Both the position numbers and the translations under genes were made by a program. Of a stretch of DNA of 64,000 nt, positions 7,561-14,830 are shown piece by piece (the stretch's first letter is position 1; every line of letters starts with the position of its first letter). The notes beneath the pieces were generated by a model. That model was not told the origin of the DNA and did not search any database. It saw nothing but the letters and a program-made list of their open reading frames with translations. Origin of the DNA: Flavobacterium jejuense (lineage in GTDB: Bacteria; Bacteroidota; Bacteroidia; Flavobacteriales; Flavobacteriaceae); NCBI RefSeq assembly GCF_006491595.2, contig NZ_VEVQ02000004.1:171479-235478 (forward strand), in the 5' to 3' direction.

Positions 7561-9837
7561 TTATTTTAAAGTAGCTCTAAATAATTTTAATTCATCCCAA
7601 GAAAAAGCCTCTCCATAAGCTTCTTTTAATTGGGCCAACCCTTCATTTTCATAACTTTTAAAAGCTTTTGTTAATGCTATGATTTTATCATTAGAAAGAA
7701 TTTCTGAAATTTCAATGACTTCCATTTGAATCAATTTGGTAAAATGGTTGTATATAGTAGCTTCAGTAAGCTTTCTTTTTTTAGCAATTTCAGGAATTGA
7801 TAAATGTTCTTTAAATAACTCCAATGTTTCTTCAATAGTAGATTTTTTATCCTTTTTAGTTTTCTTTTTCTTTGGTCGTTCGTAATAAGATACTGAATGT
7901 TCCTCATCATCTATTAAAGTACTATTTTCCTTCTTAAAACGTTCTTTTACAAGTTCTAATTTATCAGATTTATAGTTTTTTATTTCATTCGAATATAAAT
8001 TTTCTTTATTTATTTCTTTTTCTTCAAAGAGCAATTTTGCAATGATTCTTGCTTTCGCTAATTGTATAATAACAGAAAGTAATAATTCTTCTAGAACTAT
8101 TAATTCGTTAAAATAAGCTTTAGCATTTTTTGTTCTTTTAATTTCTTCAATTTTAAATAACAAATCTTCAAAAATTGTATCTAAAGGTTTAAAGAAATAA
8201 TTAAAAGCTGCATCACATCTTTCTTTAATAAATTCATTATCAATTATTTCCTTATTAAAAATGGATTGTAATTGCAGAAGGAATTTTTCTGAAGGAATTT
8301 CCAAAACTATGATTTTCTCATATTGAATAGTCACCCAATCTAAATGCTTTGCTTTAATTGATTTCGATTCTTCTGATTTATAGCTATAAAAATGATTTCT
8401 CCATTCTTGGATTACTTCTTTAAATTGAAAACCTTTACTCAAATATTCTAATATAAAGTATTGTTTTTCAATAACTAAAGAATTCTTCAAATCATCCTCA
8501 GTTGCTTTGTTAGAAGCATAATTAAGTACATTTTCATCGCTAGAAATTCCGTTCATTTGTAAAGGAGACAGTAAAACTAAACCTTCTAAAGATCGCAATC
8601 TAGAAAGTGCTACATAAGCTTGTCCTGGAGCAAAAACTTGTGAAACATCAAGTGCTGCTTTTTCAAAAGTTAATCCTTGACTTTTATGAACTGTTATTGC
8701 CCATGCTAATTTAATAGGGTAGTGGACAAAAGTACCTATAACCTCTTCTTCGATTTCTTTAGTACTTTCATTTACTTTAAACCGTACGTTTTCCCACTCA
8801 TACTTTTCAACCTCAATTGTTTTATTCTCCTCAGGAAAATGAATTAAAATTTCTTCCTTTGATAAAGATTCAATAACACCCATTTTTCCATTAAAGTATT
8901 GTTTATCAATACTTAAGTCGTTTTTAATAAACATGACTTGAGCTCCAATTTTAAGTTCTAACTTTTCATCAATAGGAAATATTTTCTCAGGAAAATCGCC
9001 AACAATATCTGGTAAATAAGTATATAGTTTCCCTTTTAAATCCTGCAAAGATTGTTGATTGATCTCGTTCGCTTTTGCATTATGTGTTGTTAATGAAATA
9101 TAACCTTTATTTTCCTTAGCATTAAAATTAGGCTCTACATATTTATTTAATAAAACAATATTTTCTCTTGTAATTTTATTCTTACGTAAGTTGTTTAATA
9201 ATTCAATAAAAACAGTATCAGACTGTCTGTAAATTTTACTTAATTCTATGTACAAAGGAGGAAACTGTTGCATTACCTGAGCATTAAAGAAAAACATACC
9301 AGAGTAATAGTTTCTTAAAACTTGCCATTCAACTTGTTTTACTACTGGTGGCAGTTGCAATAAATCTCCAATGAAAATAACTTGAACACCTCCAAAAGGT
9401 TTTTCTATTTTTCGTGTCTTTCGCATCATAAAATCAATGGCATCAAGCACATCTGCTCGTAACATAGAAACTTCATCGATGATTAACAACTCCATATTTC
9501 TTATCACAGACCTTTTTATAGCATTCATTTTAAAATGACGTAATAAAGAAGATCTATTTTCGATTTTTATACTAGAAGAAAAACTTGTAATGTCTTTATG
9601 ATCAGGAATAAAAGTAGCAAATGGAAGTTGAAACATCGAGTGAATAGTTACTCCTCCTGCATTAAGAGCAGCAATACCTGTAGGAGCAACAACAACTGTA
9701 TTTTTATGTGTAGTATTAATAATTTCTTTTAAAAGCGTAGTTTTTCCAGTTCCTGCTTTTCCAGTTAAAAAAATAGATTTTTTAGTTTGATTTACAAATT
9801 GTAAAGTGTAAATGGCTTCAATAGATAAAGTATTCAT
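7561..9837 (-). CDS. PIF1-like superfamily 1 helicase with C-terminal helix-turn-helix
   Basis: The 758-residue ATPase has Walker A at residues 26-34 (GKAGTGKTT), Walker B at about 118-125 (LIIDEVSM), a motif near PFGGVQVIFIGDLLQLPP and a C-terminal helicase core motif (AITVHKSQGLTF, then AYVALSRLRSLEGL). This matches the PIF1/RecD-like group, which unwinds DNA 5' to 3'. After the core, residues of about 450-660 form a helical, lysine-rich region, and residues of about 690-715 (IPEIAKKRKLTEATIYNHF) look like a helix-turn-helix. This layout recurs in Bacteroidota. It probably acts in DNA repair or replication restart. It is separated from the ompH-like gene upstream by a terminator. Confidence 0.85.
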   Translation of the reverse strand: MNTLSIEAIYTLQFVNQTKKSIFLTGKAGTGKTTLLKEIINTTHKNTVVVAPTGIAALNAGGVTIHSMFQLPFATFIPDHKDITSFSSSIKIENRSSLLRHFKMNAIKRSVIRNMELLIIDEVSMLRADVLDAIDFMMRKTRKIEKPFGGVQVIFIGDLLQLPPVVKQVEWQVLRNYYSGMFFFNAQVMQQFPPLYIELSKIYRQSDTVFIELLNNLRKNKITRENIVLLNKYVEPNFNAKENKGYISLTTHNAKANEINQQSLQDLKGKLYTYLPDIVGDFPEKIFPIDEKLELKIGAQVMFIKNDLSIDKQYFNGKMGVIESLSKEEILIHFPEENKTIEVEKYEWENVRFKVNESTKEIEEEVIGTFVHYPIKLAWAITVHKSQGLTFEKAALDVSQVFAPGQAYVALSRLRSLEGLVLLSPLQMNGISSDENVLNYASNKATEDDLKNSLVIEKQYFILEYLSKGFQFKEVIQEWRNHFYSYKSEESKSIKAKHLDWVTIQYEKIIVLEIPSEKFLLQLQSIFNKEIIDNEFIKERCDAAFNYFFKPLDTIFEDLLFKIEEIKRTKNAKAYFNELIVLEELLLSVIIQLAKARIIAKLLFEEKEINKENLYSNEIKNYKSDKLELVKERFKKENSTLIDDEEHSVSYYERPKKKKTKKDKKSTIEETLELFKEHLSIPEIAKKRKLTEATIYNHFTKLIQMEVIEISEILSNDKIIALTKAFKSYENEGLAQLKEAYGEAFSWDELKLFRATLK

Positions 9838-9881
9838 ATGGCTTATAATTTAAAAAACAAATATAAAGAAATGAAAATCAA

Positions 9882-9908
9882 TAAAAAAGCCCCAATAAGG
9901 GGCTTATT
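9882..9908 (-). terminator. Intrinsic terminator after the OmpH-like gene
   Basis: AAGCCCC (9887-9893) and GGGGCTT (9899-9905) form a GC-rich stem around a short loop, followed on the minus strand by six Ts. It lies between the OmpH-like gene (stop at 9932) and the helicase start (9837). Confidence 0.85.
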
Positions 9909-9931
9909 CATATAATTAATTAGAAAAAAGA

Positions 9932-10528
9932 CTATTTTTTTTCAGTTTCTTTTTCATCATTTTTTTCAGCTTCTTCCTTCTTAGCTTCACCACCATTTTT
10001 AGCAGTAAATTCGTCGTTTAATTTCTTTAAAACTTTTTCAGTAATATCATATGGATCTTTTGCAAATAAAATAGTAGCAGCATCACCTGTACCATAAATA
10101 TAATCGTATCCTTCTTTTTTACCGTAATCTTTGATATAGTCTTTTAATTCTTTAACGATGGTTGTTCTAATACTATCACTTTCCGATTGAATTTGTCTTA
10201 ATAAAGCATCTTGCTCCATAGAAAGTTCTTGTTCTCTTTGCTGTAATTCAGCACCCTTTTGTTGCGCCCAAGCCATACCTTTAATTTGTGCGTTTCTTTG
10301 AAAACCTGAAGCTTCTGTTTGAAATGCTTTTAATTTAGCCTCTAAAGGACGACCCATTTCTTGCGATTTCACTTTAAACTTTTCATCTTCATCTTTAAAC
10401 TTCGCATAATCCTGAATTAATTTTGCAGTATCTATATAAGCAGTTTTAAAACTTTCTTTGTTATCTTCTTTTTTGTCGCAAGAAATTAGTGCAATTGCAA
10501 CTCCTAAAATCAATAAGGCTTTTTTCAT
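9932..10528 (-). CDS. OmpH (Skp)-like periplasmic lipoprotein
   Basis: The 198-residue protein has a lipoprotein signal with a lipobox LISC at residues 14-17 (Cys17), then a Skp/OmpH pattern: AYIDTAKLIQDYAKFKDEDEK at the start, a long coiled coil (about 45-125) and a closing segment with YDYIYGTGDAATILFAKDPYDITEKVL. Skp-type chaperones hold unfolded outer-membrane proteins in the periplasm; lipid anchoring is a variation seen in Bacteroidota. The tail (about 175-198) is very rich in Glu and Lys. It appears to be transcribed alone, with a terminator downstream. Confidence 0.88.
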   Translation of the reverse strand: MKKALLILGVAIALISCDKKEDNKESFKTAYIDTAKLIQDYAKFKDEDEKFKVKSQEMGRPLEAKLKAFQTEASGFQRNAQIKGMAWAQQKGAELQQREQELSMEQDALLRQIQSESDSIRTTIVKELKDYIKDYGKKEGYDYIYGTGDAATILFAKDPYDITEKVLKKLNDEFTAKNGGEAKKEEAEKNDEKETEKK

Positions 10529-11405
10529 TTTTAATTATTATTATTTGCTTTAAAATATATATTTTGAAATTTTTGGTAAAAATAGTAATTCCTTGCTAAG
10601 TACCAAACTATGTGCTTTTTTTAATTATAACTAAAATTTATAAGATTTTACCTTTTTAATAACAAACAACTATTAAAAACAAGTTAAAATAAAGCGATTT
10701 AAGCAATTATTTTTTAAAAGTAATATACTTTGTTATTTTATTACAAAACACGTATTACCAATCTTTACAGTTCGTTTTAATGCTTTTTTAGACTTGTTTT
10801 TGGCAATAATTGTAGATTTTTAAGTTTATCAAAAGTTTTTACATAAAAAACAATAAAACTTTTACAAAATTATTTTCAATACTATCTAAAATTTAAAACA
10901 AAAAATCACACAAGAATTCTGTAAAAAGTTTTTTATGATACTTCTTTTTTTGCAATAAAAAAATAGAGTAGCGCTTTTATTCGATAATCATTAACTAATT
11001 TTTTGGAAGACATTTCTAAAGAAAACAAAAAAATGTATTCACGAAAAATTCGATTCTTTTATTTAGAAGCAGAAAAATATTTCTTCAAAACAAAATCAAA
11101 CCTGCTTTCCACTATATCTTTTCTTTTTTTTAAGAAAAGGTTCAATAGTAAAAAAGAAAAGGATGTCGTTACTATCAGGGCTATTAAAAATGTTATGAAT
11201 TTAATAGGCACTTTTCCAAATCTTTCAAATGAAATTTACATCAAATAACAAGTACTAGAACTTATTTAAAGCTTAATTTTTAAAAATAATTTCAGAGAAT
11301 AAAAATGCTACAAAAATTGATAAATTATTCTGAATAATTAATAAAATAAAATTATCAGTAAAATATGAATTAGTTACTAAAAAAGTTAAAAATTGTGTAT
11401 CGTTT
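10529..11405. other. Gene-free AT-rich spacer holding one copy of a dispersed repeat
   Basis: This stretch of nearly 880 bases has no convincing gene. The only reading frame of note (11003-11248, plus strand) overlaps a degenerate copy of a repeat found again at 32185-32338 and is probably not coding. A short segment near 10681-10730 resembles one near 21750-21785. Confidence 0.6.
11061..11240 (+). repeat. Dispersed intergenic repeat, copy 1 (degenerate)
   Basis: This stretch aligns with 32185-32338. Shared blocks include TTTAGAAGCA, CTATATCTTTTC versus TTCTATCTTTTC, AAAAAGAAAAGGATG, ACTATC-GGGCTATT and TTTCAA-TGAAA. A central T-rich arm and an A-rich arm form a hairpin, and this copy carries about 19 extra bases in the loop. 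The outer pair CCTG (left) and CAGG (right) matches CCCG/CGGG of copy 2, so pairing is kept. Confidence 0.7.
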
Positions 11406-12257
11406 TTATTTAGTATTATTTTTTAATAAATAAATATGAGAAGAAAATTCTCTTCTAAAAATTCCTAAACAATTAGAAGAAAGTCCTATAAGGAATCCTT
11501 TTATAAAATTCATTTTTCCATTTTTATATTTTTCTGATAGTAGAGAAACATAAAAACTATCAAACCACATAGGTTTCACGTGAAACAATTTTATATGCTG
11601 TTTCTGGAAAAGTTTTTGAATAGCAGTTCTAGAGAAATGCCAAAGATGTCTTGGTACATCATAAGCGGCCCAAAACTCTTTATAATATTTTGCGTCAAAA
11701 GAATTATAGTTAGGAACAGCAATAATTATTGTTCCATTTGGTTTTAATAATCTTTTCAATTGAATGATTTGATATTCTAAATTTGGTACGTGTTCTAAAA
11801 CATGCCACATTGTTATTACATCAAATGAATGATCCTCTAATTTTTCTAATGAATCTGAAAAAGTCACTTTTTTTGAAATAGCAATTTCTTTCGCTTTTGA
11901 ATTTGGCTCAATTCCAGTTATTAACCAACCTTGCTTTTTTGCTGCTACTAAAAAGTCACCAGTTCCGGCACCAATATCTAAAACAGTTCCTTTTTTATTG
12001 TATTTTGAAAGTAGACTGACTTTTTTTTGAATAGCATTTTTTTTGACTAATTGGTAAACTTTTTCAAATACTGTTCGTGTACCATCTGTGTGAGAAATAT
12101 AATCTTCACTTTCATAATAGGAATCTAAATTATCTAAAGTAGGTTGTGGAACTGTTTTTAATAATTGCAATTCTTCATCCATAATCAAAGAAAAAGATTC
12201 TCCTGAAACAGAAAAATCTTTAACTTGAATATATTTATTATTGTCTTCGAAATTCAT
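11406..12257 (-). CDS. Class I SAM-dependent methyltransferase
   Basis: The 283-residue protein has a clear SAM-binding motif I (TVLDIGAGTGDFL, about residues 91-103), an acidic residue after strand 2 (IEPNS) and motif DVITMWHVLEHV (146-157), followed by LKRLLKPNGTIIIAVPN. These are hallmarks of the Methyltransf_11/23 type. The substrate cannot be told; the context (mnmG, ybeY) might hint at RNA, but similar proteins act on lipids and sugars. It lies downstream of mnmG with 117 bases between them. A parS-like palindrome (11572-11587) is embedded in its coding sequence and encodes FHVK. Confidence 0.85.
   Translation of the reverse strand: MNFEDNNKYIQVKDFSVSGESFSLIMDEELQLLKTVPQPTLDNLDSYYESEDYISHTDGTRTVFEKVYQLVKKNAIQKKVSLLSKYNKKGTVLDIGAGTGDFLVAAKKQGWLITGIEPNSKAKEIAISKKVTFSDSLEKLEDHSFDVITMWHVLEHVPNLEYQIIQLKRLLKPNGTIIIAVPNYNSFDAKYYKEFWAAYDVPRHLWHFSRTAIQKLFQKQHIKLFHVKPMWFDSFYVSLLSEKYKNGKMNFIKGFLIGLSSNCLGIFRREFSSHIYLLKNNTK
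11572..11587. other. parS-like site 1 (inside methyltransferase gene)
   Basis: GGTTTCACGTGAAACA matches 15 of 16 bases of the canonical ParB-binding parS palindrome TGTTTCACGTGAAACA. It is read as FHVK codons in the gene. Confidence 0.75.
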
Positions 12258-12304
12258 TTTTAATAAAAACTCAAAAGAGTAGTGGTAATAAGGTTTAACA
12301 AAGT

Positions 12305-12320
12305 TGTTTCACGTGAAACA
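12305..12320. other. parS-like site 2 (intergenic, exact match)
   Basis: TGTTTCACGTGAAACA is identical over 16 bases to the canonical bacterial parS. It lies in the 117-base gap between mnmG and the methyltransferase gene. Confidence 0.88.
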
Positions 12321-12374
12321 TTATTTTTAAACTTTTAGTAATTGCATCAAAATTAATAATTACTAAAAAGCTTT

Positions 12375-14252
12375 TTATCGTCCCATATAAATTAATAAGA
12401 CTGAAATATCACTTGGAGAAACTCCACTTATACGAGAAGCCTGTGCTATCGTCTTTGGACGAATTTTATTTAATTTTTGTTTTGCTTCAATAGAAATGGA
12501 TTTAATTTTATTGAAATCGAAATTATCTGGAATAATAGCATCTTCTAAACGATTCAATTTATCAGCATGATTTTTCTCCTTTTCAATATATCCAGAATAT
12601 TTAACTTGGATTTCCGCTTGTTCTATAATTTCATTATCTAATTCATGATCTTCAATATAGCGTTTTACTTTTTCAAATTTGACAATATCTTCTAAATCAA
12701 TTTGTGGTCTAGAAAACACTTTAAACATTTTATCAGGTTGTGACATTGGACTAGATCCTTTTTCTTCTAAAACAAGATTGGCTTCTTCTGGTTTCAAACT
12801 AGTTTCTCTAAAGAAAGTTACCATAGCTTCTGATTTAGAAAATTTCTCTTCCATTCGAATTAAACGTTCATCACTTGCTAAACCAATTTCATGACCTTTT
12901 GGAGTTAAACGAATATCTGCATTATCCTGACGTAATAGAGTTCGATATTCTGCACGAGAAGTAAACATGCGATATGGCTCTTCGGTACCTTTTGTAATAA
13001 GATCGTCAATTAAAACACCAATATAAGCTTCATTCCGTTTTAAAATAAAAGGTTCTCTTTCTTGTACTTTTAAAGCAGCATTTATACCAGCCATTAAACC
13101 TTGAGAAGCAGCTTCTTCGTAACCTGTAGTACCATTAATTTGTCCAGCAAAATACAATCCATCAACTAGTTTGGTTTCAAGAGTGTGTTTCAACTGTGTA
13201 GGAGGGAAGTAATCGTATTCAATTGCATAACCAGCTCTGAAAAACTTTACATTTTCAAAACCAGCAACAGAACGCATTGCTTTGAATTGAACATCTTCAG
13301 AAAGTGAAGTAGAAAAACCATTTACGTAAACTTCAACAGTATTCCATCCCTCTGGTTCAACAAATAACTGATGACGTTCTTTATCAGCAAAACGATTAAT
13401 CTTATCCTCAATAGAAGGACAATATCTAGGACCAATACTTTTTATACGACCATTAAACATTGGACTACGATCAAACCCTTCTCTTAAAACATCATGAACA
13501 TCATTAGAAGTATATGTCATCCAACAAGAACGTTGGACAGCTAATGGTTTTGTAATATTTGAATAAGAAAATTTATCTGGAACAGCATCTCCAGGTTGTT
13601 CTGTCATTTTTGAATAATCTAAAGAACGACCATCTACACGAGGAGGTGTTCCGGTTTTCATTCTACCAGATTCAAAACCTAATTGTAATAAATCTTCAGT
13701 TATACCAAAAGAAGCACTTTCTCCTGCTCTTCCACCACCAAATTGTTTATCACCAATATGTATTAACCCATTTAAAAAAGTACCATTAGTAAGAACAACA
13801 CTCTTTGCTTTTATCTCAATACCCAAAGCTGTTTTAACACCAACAAGTTTTCCGTTTTCAGAAATAATACCAGAAACCATTTCTTGATAAAAATCTAAAT
13901 TAGGAGTTTGCTCTAACATTAATCTCCATTCTTCTGCAAAACGCATTCTATCACTTTGTACTCTTGGGGACCACATTGCTGGTCCTTTTGATTTATTAAG
14001 CATCTTAAATTGAATTGCTGTTTTATCAGAAACAATTCCTGAATAACCTCCTAGTGCATCAATTTCTCTTACAATTTGACCTTTAGCAATTCCTCCCATA
14101 GCAGGATTACAAGACATTTGTGCAATATTTTGCAAGCTCATTGTAATCAATAGGGTAGAGCAACCCATATTTGCAGCAGCAGCAGCAGCCTCACAACCAG
14201 CATGACCACCACCAACAACAACAACATCGTATTTGTTTTGAAATAAACTCAT
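12375..14252 (-). CDS. mnmG: tRNA uridine 5-carboxymethylaminomethyl modification enzyme MnmG (GidA)
   Basis: With MnmE (not in this window) this FAD enzyme builds the cmnm5 group on wobble U34 of several tRNAs. The 625-residue length is normal. The FAD-binding start is YDVVVVGGGHAGCEAAAAAA (residues 8-27), followed by SCNPAMGGIAKGQIVREIDALGG and the family signature GTPPR, ending with a helical C-terminal domain (SRISGVSPSDISVLLIYMGR) that contacts MnmE and tRNA. The gene lies between ybeY upstream and a methyltransferase downstream. mnmG is often close to the chromosome origin in bacteria, which fits the parS-like sites on both sides of it. Confidence 0.97.
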   Translation of the reverse strand: MSLFQNKYDVVVVGGGHAGCEAAAAAANMGCSTLLITMSLQNIAQMSCNPAMGGIAKGQIVREIDALGGYSGIVSDKTAIQFKMLNKSKGPAMWSPRVQSDRMRFAEEWRLMLEQTPNLDFYQEMVSGIISENGKLVGVKTALGIEIKAKSVVLTNGTFLNGLIHIGDKQFGGGRAGESASFGITEDLLQLGFESGRMKTGTPPRVDGRSLDYSKMTEQPGDAVPDKFSYSNITKPLAVQRSCWMTYTSNDVHDVLREGFDRSPMFNGRIKSIGPRYCPSIEDKINRFADKERHQLFVEPEGWNTVEVYVNGFSTSLSEDVQFKAMRSVAGFENVKFFRAGYAIEYDYFPPTQLKHTLETKLVDGLYFAGQINGTTGYEEAASQGLMAGINAALKVQEREPFILKRNEAYIGVLIDDLITKGTEEPYRMFTSRAEYRTLLRQDNADIRLTPKGHEIGLASDERLIRMEEKFSKSEAMVTFFRETSLKPEEANLVLEEKGSSPMSQPDKMFKVFSRPQIDLEDIVKFEKVKRYIEDHELDNEIIEQAEIQVKYSGYIEKEKNHADKLNRLEDAIIPDNFDFNKIKSISIEAKQKLNKIRPKTIAQASRISGVSPSDISVLLIYMGR

Positions 14253-14338
14253 TTATATTATAAACATTAAAGGTAAAATTAGATTACATTTATCTAAAAT
14301 CGAAAGCAATTAAGTAATTAAAAATATTTTTAAATTTA

Positions 14339-14354
14339 TGTTCCACGTGAAACA
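14339..14354. other. parS-like site 3
   Basis: TGTTCCACGTGAAACA matches 15 of 16 bases of canonical parS. It is in the mnmG-ybeY spacer. The starts of sites 3, 4 and 5 are exactly 38 bases apart. Confidence 0.8.
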
Positions 14355-14367
14355 TAACTCTATAGGT

Positions 14368-14401
14368 TTATATAATAGTTCCACGTGGAACTATTATATA
14401 A
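14368..14401. repeat. 34-bp perfect palindrome containing parS-like site 4
   Basis: The two 17-base halves, TTATATAATAGTTCCAC and GTGGAACTATTATATAA, are perfect reverse complements centred on CACGTG. The parS-like core occupies 14377-14392 (AGTTCCACGTGGAACT). As DNA it is symmetrical well beyond the usual 16-base site, and as RNA it could fold into a hairpin between ybeY and mnmG. Confidence 0.9.
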
Positions 14402-14410
14402 TAAGTAAAA

Positions 14411-14830
14411 TTAAAGTTCCACGTGGAACAAATTAATTTTTTCATCTTCTTTTTGTCTCATTAAAACAGTGTCTTTTTCTGTTTTATCTTTATAACCACA
14501 ATAATGTAAAACACCGTGAGCCATAACTCTTTTTAACTCGTGCTCAAATGATACATTAAAATCATTAGCGTTATCTTGAACACGTTCAATAGAAATAAAA
14601 ATATCTCCTTGAATTAGATTAGCTTCTGAGTAATCAAAACTAATAATATCTGTTAAAGTATCATGATTTAAATATTCAATATTTATTTTTAGAAGTTGTT
14701 CGTCATTGCAGAAAATGTAATTTATATCTCCTAAGAATTTGCTTTCTGATTTAATTATTGAAGCAATCCATGATTCATAAACATTTTCTTCTTCTAAAAC
14801 AAAATCTATCTCGTAGTTAAAACTAATCAT
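14411..14830 (-). CDS. ybeY: Endoribonuclease YbeY (16S rRNA maturation factor)
   Basis: YbeY is a metal-dependent RNase involved in 16S rRNA 3'-end maturation and ribosome quality control. The 139-residue protein has the core ISFDYSEANLIQGDIFISIERV and the zinc motif HGVLHYCGYKDKTEKD (about residues 108-123). The usual third metal ligand (HGxLHxxGYDH) is replaced by Lys-Asp-Lys, as I recall from other Bacteroidota YbeY proteins. Its start overlaps the end of the DUF4175 gene by 8 bases, so the two are translationally coupled. The last codons (FHVEL) are formed by a parS-like palindrome. Confidence 0.92.
   Translation of the reverse strand: MISFNYEIDFVLEEENVYESWIASIIKSESKFLGDINYIFCNDEQLLKINIEYLNHDTLTDIISFDYSEANLIQGDIFISIERVQDNANDFNVSFEHELKRVMAHGVLHYCGYKDKTEKDTVLMRQKEDEKINLFHVEL
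14415..14430. other. parS-like site 5 (inside the end of ybeY)
   Basis: AGTTCCACGTGGAACA has the same CACGTG core with GTTC/GAAC arms. It encodes the C-terminal FHVEL of YbeY. It is the third site in the 38-base-spaced series. Confidence 0.75.

Noticed and set aside
11003..11248. 81-codon plus-strand reading frame in the 10.5-11.4 kb spacer
   Set aside because: It overlaps the degenerate copy of a dispersed repeat, has a lysine- and phenylalanine-rich composition from AT-rich DNA, has no promoter and no recognisable domain.
13559..13789. 76-codon plus-strand frame inside mnmG
   Set aside because: It lies wholly antisense to the strongly supported mnmG and has no family signal.
14368..14401. 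34-bp palindrome as a simple intrinsic terminator for ybeY
   Set aside because: It has no T-run on the minus strand and its centre is a parS-like core, so a DNA-binding role is preferred.
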